The notes under the pieces: model-generated
Told to the model about the DNA's origin: nothing
Databases searched by the model: none
The model's input: the letters and a program-made list of their open reading frames with translations, nothing else
Position numbers and translations under genes: made by a program
Assembly (NCBI GenBank): GCA_013289705.1
Contig: JABCZM010000002.1
Location: 78,848-142,847, forward strand
Origin: Candidatus Saccharimonadota bacterium
Lineage (GTDB): Bacteria; Patescibacteriota; Saccharimonadia; Saccharimonadales; UBA4665
Length of the DNA stretch: 64,000 nt
Direction: 5' to 3'
Shown: positions 18,321 to 27,530 of the stretch, one piece after another
Position numbering within the stretch: the first letter of the stretch is position 1
Layout of the letters: every line of letters starts with the position of its first letter

Positions 18321-19550
18321 TTAGTGTAGTGCTATGACTACTTCGTCCTCACCGAAGGTATCATCGGCTGCTTTGTGTGCTTGCCGAGCGATGGTTGCTA
18401 CGTTGAGGTCGTTGTTATTTGCAAGTTCTAGTATAGCAGGGTTGGGTGGTGGTGTCACCGGACTTAGTGGTGCCGCAACTGGTGTTTGTTGCACTGCGGC
18501 GGGCTGATTTATGGGAGTCGGTGGTAACGGTGCAGGCGCTGGCTGCGGTGGTTGTATGCCAAGTGGCTGAATGGTCTTGAGGTGTGCGTACGACGCATCG
18601 GGTTGGCTGTGTTGCTGTTTAAACTGTTCGCCCAGGGCTTCTTCTGCAGCGGTAGGCTCGGCAGCTTGGACGATACCAGGCTGCGGCGCGTCGGTGCCGG
18701 CACTCACAACTTGCGGCGTACTAAACATTGCTTGATCTTGCTTGAGTTTTGGCGGCTCAACGGGTTGGTTCAGGAACCAGTAATCTGCTGCTGGTGTGGG
18801 CACCGGATTGCCTACCTGTTGTTGCGTCTGAGCTTTTGAAAGCGGGGCTGCGGGTATTGCCATTGCTTGCGGCTGTGCCACCGGTGCAGCGGGCGCACTG
18901 GCCTGGTTCATCATGGCCATAATTTGCTGACGATGTGCCTGGGTCGAAGCATTAATCATTTCATCGAACTGGTGTGCGATGGGGTTGTTCTGGGCGTCCA
19001 GGATGTCGTCGGCAGCTTGGACGTCAATCACTTCTTGCGGGGCGTTGCTCATTTCAACTAATCGATCAGAGTCGGAATTAGCTTGTGTCCCAAAACCTGG
19101 CTGCGAATACACGCTCGCATTCACATTTTTGACCGACCAACCACGGCTATCAATGGTGTTTGCCAGCGTAGACAATCGGCTCTTCACCTCGTGCTGAGAT
19201 AGCCCGTTAGTCCGCATCTCAATGATTTTCTTAGGCACAGTAATGGTTACAAGTTCCTTGACGCCACTTTGGTCCCAGATACGTCGCCTTGGTTTGAATA
19301 GAAAACGCAACTTTGCCAGCGCCCATATTTCGGTTGGCTGATCTTTGCCAAATGGAAACGCAAAGAAGCCGGTAAACAGCGCTGGAGGTATGAAGATTAC
19401 GAGCAAAAAAGTCACATGCTTGCTAATGGAAAGGTAGCAAAAATACAGGAACAATACGGTAATGATGGCAAAGATAAACTGGCGCAGCGTTAATGGCCCC
19501 AGCAGCTTATCTTCCGCTTCGATATCTTGGATTACTTTATATGTTGCCAT
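18321..19550 (-). CDS. PrgI-family secretion protein with long disordered tail
   Basis: 409 residues. Residues 1-100 match the PrgI family of Gram-positive T4SS (VirB3-like position): two membrane helices in LRQFIFAIITVLFLYFCYLS and VTFLLVIFIPPALFTGFFAF, then a basic WALAKLRFLFKPRRRIW. The remaining ~250 residues are Gln/Pro/Ala-rich and low in complexity. First gene of the PrgI-VirB4N-VirB4 unit. On the minus strand TATACT ends about 13 bases before the ATG with no Shine-Dalgarno sequence. Confidence 0.85.
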   Translation of the reverse strand: MATYKVIQDIEAEDKLLGPLTLRQFIFAIITVLFLYFCYLSISKHVTFLLVIFIPPALFTGFFAFPFGKDQPTEIWALAKLRFLFKPRRRIWDQSGVKELVTITVPKKIIEMRTNGLSQHEVKSRLSTLANTIDSRGWSVKNVNASVYSQPGFGTQANSDSDRLVEMSNAPQEVIDVQAADDILDAQNNPIAHQFDEMINASTQAHRQQIMAMMNQASAPAAPVAQPQAMAIPAAPLSKAQTQQQVGNPVPTPAADYWFLNQPVEPPKLKQDQAMFSTPQVVSAGTDAPQPGIVQAAEPTAAEEALGEQFKQQHSQPDASYAHLKTIQPLGIQPPQPAPAPLPPTPINQPAAVQQTPVAAPLSPVTPPPNPAILELANNNDLNVATIARQAHKAADDTFGEDEVVIALH

Positions 19551-19764
19551 CTACGCATACAAGTATAAGGGTTAAGCGCAAACTCACAAATAGGTGCATG
19601 CAAGACCTTTAGATATTTACGGCAGTAATAATCCTGTCTTTGTTGGAATACATCCCGGACAATACGTAAGAATTAGCTAACTCCAAGTCCTTAGCCAACC
19701 ATACGTTGACACTGTTAGCTCTATAAACACTAAAAGCTCTGTAATTACACTACAGAGTATCTCT

Positions 19765-20247
19765 TTAAGGCACGATGATGCGTTTTCGTGCTGCAAGTGC
19801 AGCAAATAAAGAAGGTGGCAAGTTCTGAGGTTCGTATGTAAAACCGTCCGGCCTTGTGCCCATGTAGCCAATGATATCCGCTTGCTTGGTGAGTAGTTTG
19901 CCTTTTACAACAGAACGGTCGCGGATATCATCGGGTTCCGCATAACCACCACTAGTGTATCCGGGCTTTCTTTGCTCCTCGAGAACCCATCCTTCATAGT
20001 GAACGGATTCGCCTGTGACTTTATGCATACGCCCAAACAAACCGCGCTGGTATTGGTGTGGCGTATAGTCTATGGTTTTGTCAATCGGCACGGCATCACC
20101 AAGAAGTCTTGCAACAAGTGAGCTCACTATTGCAATATTCTCTGCTGTCCTGGCCTGTCTTTCGGCAATTGCAGCAGCTTCCCTAGCAGCTTTTACTGTT
20201 TGTTCTTGCTGTGCCTCTGCAATCAATTCGTAAAAATTCGTGGCCAT
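19765..20247 (-). CDS. Hypothetical cytosolic protein in the secretion cluster
   Basis: 160 residues, no membrane segment. Residues about 5-50 form an Ala/Gln/Glu-rich helix (AAREAAAIAERQARTAENIA) with coiled-coil character; the rest is a mixed domain I do not recognise. The start at 20247 is preferred over an in-frame start at 20286 because TATAAT (20263-20258) ends 10 bases before it, making the longer form untranscribable from that promoter. About 200 bases without a gene separate it from the PrgI gene, so it may be an independent unit. Confidence 0.6.
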   Translation of the reverse strand: MATNFYELIAEAQQEQTVKAAREAAAIAERQARTAENIAIVSSLVARLLGDAVPIDKTIDYTPHQYQRGLFGRMHKVTGESVHYEGWVLEEQRKPGYTSGGYAEPDDIRDRSVVKGKLLTKQADIIGYMGTRPDGFTYEPQNLPPSLFAALAARKRIIVP

Positions 20248-20322
20248 TGTGCTTACTATTATAACAAGTATCGGTAACTTATGCAAATTAAGCGGTTAAG
20301 TCTACGGCCACGACTCCAGGCT

Positions 20323-21585
20323 CTAGGGCCCCCAATATCCAGGACTATGAGGTCCAATCGTAGGTGCAGGTGCTGGACCTGGTGCTACACCTGGTGCAGG
20401 AAGAGGTATTGCGTAGGCATTCAGGTCGTTTCTAAGATTGACATCGGCTTCAATTTGCCTGACTCGGGCCTTAGCCTCCTGAGTGTTTTTGTACGCGCCA
20501 CCATCTGCTGTTGCGTATCCTGGCTGACCGCTAGCGGCGGCGCCCGCAGTTGCTGCCTTGGTCTGGTCGCCTGCAGCGAAATTCCGCAAGTTGTTCGCTG
20601 AGTTGGCTGCATTTTTACGAACTTCTTCATTGTGGACAAAAGTGCCACCAGTATCTTTTCTGAAGGCTTCCTGTATCGAGTTAAATTGGGTCTCAAAGCT
20701 CCCTTCTGTCAATGCAATTTGGTCGTAGGCTTTCGAGTTGGCGGTTTCTTTTAGGTGTGACTTCCAGTCGTAGCCATCCATACCGGCTGGTTGTACGAGC
20801 TGCCCACGCTCTCCTTCGAGCTTAAAGCGGCGCATGTCGGAACGAATACCCTTATATGGTATGGCGATGCCCTGCCATTTGCCGGTCGCGGTGTCCTTGT
20901 CCATGCCCATTTCATTGGCCATAAACTTGTAATCTTCCCATGCGTTGTCTTGCTCCTCTTTTGTCCCAGAATCGGCTTTTTCTAGGACGCGGCTGAAGGC
21001 ACCAATCTTTTGGTCTGGCGTGCTAAAGTGCTTGTTTGCAGCCCGTATTTCAGATTCAGTATGCCACGCACCGTCTGCAGAAGCCCACTGGTCATGCCCG
21101 CTATCATTGCCCGCCGTACCAGCCGCCCGATAGCGCTTAGGGTCACCACTCTGCCTTAGGGCAGCTAGTCTTTTAGGTGAAATGGTTGCAGCACGAACAA
21201 AGCCATCGTGACCATAATCGTTAGTGGTTTTCATGTGCTGCATAGATTTTTGTATATTAGCTGCTTGTCGGTCATAAATTGCTGGGCCACCACCAATCAT
21301 GCGGCTAGCTCTACCCAAGCCGAACCTGCGGTTGCCATTTCGTGTCTGGAACTGTGCCCGGCTTTCTACCACGCCTGCTCCTAACTTGGTTCTAACACGG
21401 TTGCGTAAACTGTTCTGATCGTTGGGGTTCCCCAGTATTCCCTGGTGGGCTTTTTTGCCATAGTTTGTGAGCAGGTCATGAGTCCTTCCCAAGATTCCGC
21501 CGGCAATTTTAAAAGCGTACGGAATAAGCAACAGCGGCGCGAGCATAGCAATGATGGTTACATAGATTGCGACTAGGTCTTTCAC
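20323..21585 (-). CDS. Secretion-cluster protein with N-terminal membrane helix
   Basis: 420 residues. A hydrophobic N-terminus (LVAIYVTIIAMLAPLLLIPY, about 4-23) is followed by a basic, mostly helical soluble region and a Pro-rich C-terminus (PLPAPGVAPGPAPAPTIGP). It overlaps the VirB6-like gene by 4 bases (ATGA), so the two are coupled. In other Gram-positive-type systems the gene next to virB6/trbL can encode an accessory of the channel. No enzymatic motif is visible. Confidence 0.65.
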   Translation of the reverse strand: MKDLVAIYVTIIAMLAPLLLIPYAFKIAGGILGRTHDLLTNYGKKAHQGILGNPNDQNSLRNRVRTKLGAGVVESRAQFQTRNGNRRFGLGRASRMIGGGPAIYDRQAANIQKSMQHMKTTNDYGHDGFVRAATISPKRLAALRQSGDPKRYRAAGTAGNDSGHDQWASADGAWHTESEIRAANKHFSTPDQKIGAFSRVLEKADSGTKEEQDNAWEDYKFMANEMGMDKDTATGKWQGIAIPYKGIRSDMRRFKLEGERGQLVQPAGMDGYDWKSHLKETANSKAYDQIALTEGSFETQFNSIQEAFRKDTGGTFVHNEEVRKNAANSANNLRNFAAGDQTKAATAGAAASGQPGYATADGGAYKNTQEAKARVRQIEADVNLRNDLNAYAIPLPAPGVAPGPAPAPTIGPHSPGYWGP

Positions 21586-23849
21586 GACAAGATATTCCCC
21601 ACAACAACAGACATAATGTTACCAAGCGCGAACAGCACGGTAATAATAGGATATACCAGTAAGGCCTTAAACAGCGCGTCCCACCACTTTTTGAAGTATT
21701 GTTCGGTGTTGGGCAGGCAGTACATGGCGAACGCAACCGGCGATACGGCTACCAGAAACACAATCAACGCCTGTCTTATTAATATGGTAAGCATTATGGC
21801 GAAGAGTATCAATATGGCTGGTAAGAGTACGAACACCGCAAATAATGCTGCAAGTTCGGGGATTATGCCCGATATGGCCCAGCCACCCAAGATCGCGGCG
21901 CCCCAAGCTAATGTCGAACCTCCAACCGTGACATTAAGCTGAAAGCCGCCAGATTGATGGAAAGGTGCTTGCAGGAGCTCTCGTAGTCCTCCTCCTGCGA
22001 CGTTCATGATATCCACGAGCGCAGCAACTATATAGAAAGAAAGATTTACAAGTATTCCGGCAATGAGTATTCTCGGCAGAACTTTCTTGGCGGTATATGC
22101 GTCAATTAGGCCGCCACCTATTGATTCGCCAAAGACAATAACAAGCAAAGCTATAACCAGAAAGGCATCTCCATAAACCCTAAAACTAGACCATGCCACA
22201 AAAATTTCGCTCGGATCACCAGCGGCGTTTTTAACAGTTAAAGGGTTTACTACCAGCAGGGGCGTAATAAAATTATTGTACAAACCATCTATGCTCGTAG
22301 CGAGCAAGTTAATACCCTGGCATATAATCCATGACAAGGGGAACCCACTACTTTCACATGTTGGCTTACTGGTATCGCTACAGTTCGGAGTTGTAGAAGT
22401 GCCGCACGCTCCTCCGATTGGAGCTGAAGTACTACTGTCCTCGATATAAATCTGTACGTTTGCTCTGCCATAGGCCGCACAGCCACTCTCGTTAATGCTC
22501 AAATTCCAGACGGCACTGACTGTGCTACCGGTCGTGGCGTTGGCCAAGCCACCTGGAATACTGAAAGACGGCCTGGCATTATCGCCCTGGCAGCCACTAC
22601 CACCCGTGGCTATGTAGTAATCCGTTGCGGTTGGGTCAGAGGCGTCATAGGGTTGGTCGATGACTTCTGTCTCATGGTTGTCGCCATTGCTGAAAATTGT
22701 CTGTATTTTCTTGTCTTTTGCCCAATAGTTTGCGACCAGGTTGTACGCGCCTTTATCTACGTTAAGCACGCTTTCCACTTGAAGGTTATTGACATGGCTA
22801 TTATGTAGATTGAACGTTGCGTTTGAATAGCCGCTAAAAGTGTTCATCTTATTGGCAAAATCGGATACCTTATTCAGGGTCAAGTTATCGTCCTTTATCG
22901 TGATGCTTGTGTACTCCTGGCTGTTGTCGTTGTATGTGGGCAGTGTTGGATCGAACAATGGTGCTGTTGTCATCGCGTATGTCTCGTGATCGTTACCATC
23001 CTTTCCCCATTTTTGCAATACAAACTGGGCACCGGCAAAGCTTATGGTACTCTGGTTTATATACTTAGCCGCATACTGTGCGTTGTTGCTAAAATATGTC
23101 AGGCAGTCTTGGAGTTGCTTGCTGTTATTGGTTACTTTGGAAAGTAAGCCACCCGTTGGGCACTTGTCACTGTTTCCACCAGCAATGGCACCACTAGTAA
23201 ATCGTGTAGCATCAAAGTTGTTGATGCCCATATTGGATACGGTCTTGCCGTCTATAGGATTATTAAAACTAATAGTCTGACTCGAGATGTCAACCCTTGC
23301 AGCCAGGAAATCAAAAATACAAACGTGGCCGAAAGTGTCACGATTATCACATTTTCCTTCCGTAATAAATCCATAGAATTGTAAAGGATCCGTTTTTGAC
23401 TGTAGCAGCAGTGCTGACTGCTTGCATTGCTTGCTATTATTAGCAGAGTCAAAGGTAATGATGGTGTACTGATTATTGGGGTCATTGGTACCCTTGAAAA
23501 CGTCCTTAAGGCTACTAGGTACTGGATGGCTACTTGTGTTATTGATGCTAGAACGTAGGTCATTTGTACCGTCTGTGCCACCATCTAGGCCATCGTAAGT
23601 TGCGTTGGAGTCCTGAATGAACATGTTGTTCTTTTGTGTCGCATCAATGACGCTTGTGGTGCCTCCCTGGAGTTCGGCATAACAGCTGTAGCCCGTTTTC
23701 TTGTCTAAGAGCGCAAGCGGTTGTTCGGTCTTTGAGCCGGCTGCATGGGCTATCTGAGCGGGGAACGATGTCAAGATACTCGAAGTGAGCAGGATAGCTA
23801 GTACCATGAGCCACTGCCAACGAATTGATTTTATAACTTTTTTCATCAC
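21582..23849 (-). CDS. VirB6/TrbL-like polytopic channel protein with large extracellular N-domain
   Basis: 755 residues. Signal sequence at the start (WLMVLAILLTSSILTSFPAQ, cut near AHA). Residues about 40-500 are a secreted-looking, Cys-containing domain. From about 505 six to seven hydrophobic helices follow, including VYGDAFLVIALLVIVFGESI, ILIAGILVNLSFYIVAALVD and ALIVFLVAVSPVAFAMYCLP, the layout of VirB6/TrbL. A Pro-containing CLPNTEQYFKKWWDALFKAL matches the family C-terminal region. It would form the inner-membrane translocation channel fed by VirB4. Overlaps both neighbours by 4 bases. Confidence 0.8.
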   Translation of the reverse strand: MMKKVIKSIRWQWLMVLAILLTSSILTSFPAQIAHAAGSKTEQPLALLDKKTGYSCYAELQGGTTSVIDATQKNNMFIQDSNATYDGLDGGTDGTNDLRSSINNTSSHPVPSSLKDVFKGTNDPNNQYTIITFDSANNSKQCKQSALLLQSKTDPLQFYGFITEGKCDNRDTFGHVCIFDFLAARVDISSQTISFNNPIDGKTVSNMGINNFDATRFTSGAIAGGNSDKCPTGGLLSKVTNNSKQLQDCLTYFSNNAQYAAKYINQSTISFAGAQFVLQKWGKDGNDHETYAMTTAPLFDPTLPTYNDNSQEYTSITIKDDNLTLNKVSDFANKMNTFSGYSNATFNLHNSHVNNLQVESVLNVDKGAYNLVANYWAKDKKIQTIFSNGDNHETEVIDQPYDASDPTATDYYIATGGSGCQGDNARPSFSIPGGLANATTGSTVSAVWNLSINESGCAAYGRANVQIYIEDSSTSAPIGGACGTSTTPNCSDTSKPTCESSGFPLSWIICQGINLLATSIDGLYNNFITPLLVVNPLTVKNAAGDPSEIFVAWSSFRVYGDAFLVIALLVIVFGESIGGGLIDAYTAKKVLPRILIAGILVNLSFYIVAALVDIMNVAGGGLRELLQAPFHQSGGFQLNVTVGGSTLAWGAAILGGWAISGIIPELAALFAVFVLLPAILILFAIMLTILIRQALIVFLVAVSPVAFAMYCLPNTEQYFKKWWDALFKALLVYPIITVLFALGNIMSVVVGNILS

Positions 23850-24277
23850 TTTTTTGTACTCGACGTGTCACTAGTATTATATACTGGGTTGCTTACAAAT
23901 GACCAGACCTTATAGCCGCTCGACCCCTCTTTTTCGAGTGTTACTAAGAACTCGTAACTCCCCTTTGTACCTTGGATACTGTACGTCATGACTTCACGAC
24001 CATCGACGATGGTCTTTGATATGTAGTGTGGCTTTTCACCTTGAAAGAATATATGTAGCTGCAAAACAGATTCTGCCCATTCACCACTACTCGTCTGCTG
24101 CATCGCCGAAGCGGTAAACAGTTTGTACGTTTCCGATGGTTTGTTTGCCAAGGCGAGATGCACGAATTGGTCGCTAACCGAAAGGTCTGCAGGCTTAAAG
24201 ATTGTCTTCGACACAAAAGTAATGGCTGTTATTAGGCCAATAACTAAAACTAAGGCTATCACCAACTTGCGCCGCAT
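23846..24277 (-). CDS. Membrane-anchored NTF2-like protein (possible VirB8 counterpart)
   Basis: 143 residues. One N-terminal helix (about 4-23, KLVIALVLVIGLITAITFVS) and a ~110-residue outer domain whose helix-then-curved-sheet pattern (SETYKLFTASAMQQ; YSIQGTKGSYEFLVTL; YKVWSFVSNPVY) fits an NTF2-like fold. VirB8 has this same topology, so it may be the VirB8 scaffold; this is inference from layout. First gene of the operon with the VirB6-like gene, and divergent from the pilin row. TACAAT (24290-24285) ends 7 bases before the ATG. Confidence 0.6.
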   Translation of the reverse strand: MRRKLVIALVLVIGLITAITFVSKTIFKPADLSVSDQFVHLALANKPSETYKLFTASAMQQTSSGEWAESVLQLHIFFQGEKPHYISKTIVDGREVMTYSIQGTKGSYEFLVTLEKEGSSGYKVWSFVSNPVYNTSDTSSTKK

Positions 24278-24335
24278 AGGGTATATTGTACATGCATATG
24301 ATATTTCCCACCACGTTTATGTCAAGCTTGAGCGC

Positions 24336-24344
24336 CTGATTTCC
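24336..24344. repeat. Left copy of the IS target-site duplication
   Basis: CTGATTTCC immediately before the left end of the insertion sequence; the same nine bases follow the right end at 25465-25473. A 9-bp duplication is typical of several IS4-family subgroups. Confidence 0.9.
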
Positions 24345-25464
24345 CTGACCCACCTGCACTTTAACGAGTTGCTGAACCTAAAAAGGTTTTGGTACCTTAT
24401 TTGTGTCGTCAAAAACATAAACAAGGAAACCAAAACCATGGATATTGTACGGGCTAGTGCCCAGTTTTTACAAACCGTTACGCCAGTATTTCCCCGTAAG
24501 GTGCGCGGTCTGGTAACGTTTGGCTACCAAGCCTTGAGCTTGCAGCGCATACAGAGCGTCAACAGCAACGCGAGAAGTGTTAACCTGAACCGTAAAACGG
24601 CCGAGAGTAGGGCCTACCGGTTAGCTAAATCCCAGCTACTCCGTCAGGCATTTCCAAGGCTCATTGACAAACTTGGTCTGGTACAGAACGGCGACCACAT
24701 CGCCGTTGACTTCAGTGACTTTGGTATTGTCCAGGCGCTCATGTTTGCGAAACGTACTGACGGTGGCCGGGCTTTGCCAATCTGGTTCAAGGTCTTGCCC
24801 TACGGTTGGACAAAAGAAACCAGCCAGAACGCATGGGTTAACCAAGCTATTAGTGAGTTCATGGAGACGGTGGGCGTACACGTGATGTTAGTCTTTGATC
24901 GTGGCTTTGCAGCACCAACCATTGTTGAATACCTGTGTCGGCAGGATATATTGTTTGTCGTACGTATTAAAGGCGACAAGAAGGTGCTCGGCCGCAAAGG
25001 GGGCACCAAAGCTCGCTGGCTGCCAGCCGGGCTGCACCCCGTGTGGCTGTACGGCAACAGGCTCAATCTGGTCGTAACACCAGAACCGGACGGTGACAGC
25101 GAACCGTGGTATTTGGTAACCAACAACCTGGGCCTGACCACCGAAACGGTAACCATTATCTACTACCACCGATTTGAGATTGAGGAAGTGTTTAAAGATG
25201 CCAAACATCTGTTTGGCCTGGAGTACATCCAGTTTAAGCTACCCGAACGATTAACGACGATACTGTGGTTTGTGTGCCTGGGCTTTTGGTTACATGACTA
25301 CCTTGAACGAACAATTGTGAGCAGTAGGACAGTAGTACAAAAAGCCAAACAAGGCCTCGTCCAAAGCCGCACCCATTACTGGTTAGAGCAGATTAAGCAT
25401 GCCTTGCAGGCTGAAGCCTTGGCAACGATTGCTGGAGCAGGTCGTTAAAGTGCAGGTGGGTCAG
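24345..25464 (+). mobile_element. IS4-family insertion sequence, complete
   Basis: 1120 bases. The left end starts CTGACCCACCTGCACTTTAA and the right end is its reverse complement; the inverted repeats match over at least 23 bases (to ...ACGA) with partial matching beyond. Flanked by an exact 9-bp duplication (CTGATTTCC). One open transposase gene fills it, so the copy looks intact and recently inserted. It sits in the divergent promoter region between the NTF2-like/VirB6 operon and the first pilin gene. Confidence 0.93.
24438..25448 (+). CDS. IS4-family transposase (DDE)
   Basis: 336 residues. Cuts and pastes its element using an RNase H-like DDE site. First Asp in HIAVDFSDFG, second Asp in VMLVFDRGFA, and Glu within YYHRFEIEEVFKDAK, which fits exactly the IS4 signature Y-2-R-3-E-6-K. 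The frame is open further upstream, but that part would lie across the inverted repeat and outside the element; the ATG at 24438 with AAGGAAA before it is inside. It stops 16 bases before the right end. Confidence 0.93.
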   Translation: MDIVRASAQFLQTVTPVFPRKVRGLVTFGYQALSLQRIQSVNSNARSVNLNRKTAESRAYRLAKSQLLRQAFPRLIDKLGLVQNGDHIAVDFSDFGIVQALMFAKRTDGGRALPIWFKVLPYGWTKETSQNAWVNQAISEFMETVGVHVMLVFDRGFAAPTIVEYLCRQDILFVVRIKGDKKVLGRKGGTKARWLPAGLHPVWLYGNRLNLVVTPEPDGDSEPWYLVTNNLGLTTETVTIIYYHRFEIEEVFKDAKHLFGLEYIQFKLPERLTTILWFVCLGFWLHDYLERTIVSSRTVVQKAKQGLVQSRTHYWLEQIKHALQAEALATIAGAGR

Positions 25465-25473
25465 CTGATTTCC
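25465..25473. repeat. Right copy of the IS target-site duplication
   Basis: CTGATTTCC directly after the right inverted repeat, identical to 24336-24344. Confidence 0.9.
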
Positions 25474-25533
25474 TTCTTGTCTTTTACGGAAAGTTATTCC
25501 ATAATGTCAGCAGAAGTCTAGTTACAAAAGAAC

Positions 25534-26394
25534 ATGAAAAAAATAAATATGCACCTCGCGGGCTTGCGATCTAGCCATAAACTCCTCTCCCCTCTTGTGA
25601 TTTTACTTGTGGTTTTTGGGGTCATGGGTCTTGTGCCGCAAAAAGCTTTTGCAGCAGATCCCGGGACTTGCGTTGTTACTGTGGAGCAAGGTGCGACGGT
25701 GAGCAAGGTCGGAAAATGTACTGATTACGTTAGTAATCCAGACGGTAACGGTGTAGCGGTTGACCCTACAAAGTGCTACGAGTTAAGCCAGCACAACGGG
25801 ACGGGAACCGTCACCAAAGAGGTTGCGTGTAGTGATGTTACTTCGTCGGGTCTGGCTGGAGTGCCTGATCCAACAAATTGCCCTGCCGGTCAGATTTATG
25901 GTAACGCCGCAGGCAAATGTATTGAAAATACATTTGGGTGCGTCGAAGAGTCAGGGGCAAGATACGATGAAATTGACGGTTGCGTGTATTCCGCTAGTGC
26001 ATTGGATACGCCAACAACTGTAACTTGTCCCGATGGATCAACGGCGGTGGCGCTAAGTGCCTGCCCTCCTTCCAAAAATCCTGAGTCTGGACCTGCCGGT
26101 GACACTTGTGGCGATCCGCCAATTGTAACAGCGATAAACTTTGGCTGTTCGCACAAGGGTAATCCCATCCTGGATCTTACCTTCGCCATTATTCGTTTTC
26201 TCTCTATCGGTGTCGGATTTGTTATAGTGGGTTCCATGATATGGGCTGGAATCCAATACACAACTTCTCGAGGTGACCCGAAGGCAACGGCTGAAGCGAT
26301 TGGGCGAATCCGCGCTAATGTCTTTGCTCTTTTGTTGTTCGTGTTTGCTTACGCTATATTAAACTATCTTATTCCGGGGGCGATTCTTAAGTGA
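25534..26394 (+). CDS. Pilin-like protein with Cys-rich N-terminal domain (pilin row 1)
   Basis: 286 residues, the largest of seven tandem pilin-like genes. Signal peptide (LLSPLVILLVVFGVMGLVPQ, cleavage near AFA-AD), a ~170-residue outer region with about twelve cysteines, then a C-terminal two-helix TrbC/VirB2-like unit: FLSIGVGFVIVGSMIWAGIQ, a short TSRGDPKATAEAIGRIRA loop, and LLLFVFAYAILNYL. The fusion of a disulfide-rich head to a pilin body suggests a tip subunit. It is the first gene after the insertion sequence, so its original promoter region has been displaced. Confidence 0.7.
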   Translation: MKKINMHLAGLRSSHKLLSPLVILLVVFGVMGLVPQKAFAADPGTCVVTVEQGATVSKVGKCTDYVSNPDGNGVAVDPTKCYELSQHNGTGTVTKEVACSDVTSSGLAGVPDPTNCPAGQIYGNAAGKCIENTFGCVEESGARYDEIDGCVYSASALDTPTTVTCPDGSTAVALSACPPSKNPESGPAGDTCGDPPIVTAINFGCSHKGNPILDLTFAIIRFLSIGVGFVIVGSMIWAGIQYTTSRGDPKATAEAIGRIRANVFALLLFVFAYAILNYLIPGAILK

Positions 26395-26774
26395 TGACGA
26401 ATTTCTTTTTGCGTTTTGGTACGGCAAATGTTCCTTGTGGGGATGGTAAGGGCTTCTTAGGTTTCCCTACCTGGTATCATTATCTTAATAGCATATCAGA
26501 TGCCTCTGCTGCTAAAACTTGTGTGCCACAAATCACCGGTATAAATGATATCTGGCTGATTGTGGCCGCGGTTATAGAGATACTGCTGAGAGTTGGAGTG
26601 TTGGTTGCGATTGGTATAATCATTTACGCCGGCTTTCAGTACGTTACGAGCCAGGGAGAGCCAGATAAGACCACTCAAGCCAGAAAAACAATCATTAATG
26701 CTGTCATTGGCCTAGTTATAACCATCTTCGCCGCCGCCATAGTCAATTTTTTGGCAGGGAGTTTCTCCTCGTGA
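26394..26774 (+). CDS. TrbC/VirB2-like pilin subunit (pilin row 2)
   Basis: 126 residues. Unlike its neighbours it lacks an obvious signal peptide; it starts MTNFFLRFGTANVPCGDGKG. Two helices, IEILLRVGVLVAIGIIIYAG and VIGLVITIFAAAIVNFLAGS, flank the conserved loop TSQGEPDKTTQARKTI. This hairpin is the form of VirB2/TrbC pilins. Start ATG overlaps the previous stop (TGATG). Confidence 0.7.
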   Translation: MTNFFLRFGTANVPCGDGKGFLGFPTWYHYLNSISDASAAKTCVPQITGINDIWLIVAAVIEILLRVGVLVAIGIIIYAGFQYVTSQGEPDKTTQARKTIINAVIGLVITIFAAAIVNFLAGSFSS

Positions 26775-27082
26775 TCGGTAATCTGGTTCTTCTGCTAGCC
26801 AGTGTGGCCGTAAAAGGTAATTGCGACACTGATTGTAGCACGGGCTTGCCGGGAGTAGAGGCTAGTAGTGTCAATGTACAGCAAATAATACAAATTGTCT
26901 TAGCTTCACTTGCGGCAATTGCCGTCCTCATTATCGTATTGGCCGGATTGAAGTTCGTAACCTCTCAGGGTGATCCGCAAGGCGTCGCCAAGGCTCGCCA
27001 GGCTATAATCTTTGCCTTAATTGGACTAGCCGTCGCGGTGAGCGCCGAAGCTATCGTAACGTTTGCATTGGGGCAAGCATGA
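26771..27082 (+). CDS. TrbC/VirB2-like pilin subunit (pilin row 3)
   Basis: 103 residues, the smallest of the row. Starts at GTG overlapping the previous TGA (GTGA). N-terminal hydrophobic segment, a Cys pair (NCDTDCSTG), then the pilin hairpin: ASLAAIAVLIIVLAGLKF, loop TSQGDPQGVAKARQAI, and ALIGLAVAVSAEAIVTF. The loop motif GDP-VAKAR is shared with the next genes. Confidence 0.7.
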   Translation: MIGNLVLLLASVAVKGNCDTDCSTGLPGVEASSVNVQQIIQIVLASLAAIAVLIIVLAGLKFVTSQGDPQGVAKARQAIIFALIGLAVAVSAEAIVTFALGQA

Positions 27083-27510
27083 TGAGAAAGAGGCTTCAGG
27101 TATTGATACTTGCCTTCTTGCTGCTTTCACCTACTGTGGCGAGCTTTGCTACTTCATCAGTAAGTGCAGCCTCACTTAATCTGTTTGATGGTATATGTAA
27201 TGGGCCTGATGGAAATAAGACGGGTACTGATGCAAGTCAGACCGATATTTGTAACGAAGAAAAAAACGCCGGCAAAGGCAAGACAAATCCAGTTATCACC
27301 GGGCTCAAAATAGCCATCACCATCACCTCCATCATCGTAGGCATATCGTCGGTCATAGTCCTCATCATCTCCGGTATGAATATGATCACCGCCAACGGTG
27401 ATGCGCAGAAGGTTGCTAAAGCTCGCACGAGCATCATCTATGCCCTAGTTGGCCTTGTTGTGACGGTGCTAGCAGTAACGGTAGTGGCCTTTGTGCTCAA
27501 TAAGGTCTAA
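27079..27510 (+). CDS. TrbC/VirB2-like pilin subunit (pilin row 4)
   Basis: 143 residues with a signal peptide (VLILAFLLLSPTVASFATSS), a polar region with a Cys pair, and the hairpin IAITITSIIVGISSVIVLII / TANGDAQKVAKARTSI / YALVGLVVTVLAVTVVAFVL. Overlaps the previous gene by 4 bases (ATGA); the five-gene block from row 1 to row 4 is tightly coupled. Confidence 0.72.
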   Translation: MMRKRLQVLILAFLLLSPTVASFATSSVSAASLNLFDGICNGPDGNKTGTDASQTDICNEEKNAGKGKTNPVITGLKIAITITSIIVGISSVIVLIISGMNMITANGDAQKVAKARTSIIYALVGLVVTVLAVTVVAFVLNKV

Positions 27511-27530
27511 GATTAAATGGAGAATACGTT

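Noticed and set aside
19551-19764. TTGACA followed by TATAAA near 19707-19726 as a plus-strand promoter
   Set aside because: The spacing is about 10 bases, too short, and no plus-strand gene follows. I see nothing else in this gap.
24123-24437. Upstream extension of the transposase reading frame
   Set aside because: It crosses the left inverted repeat and the target duplication and lies in the host gene region, so it is outside the element.
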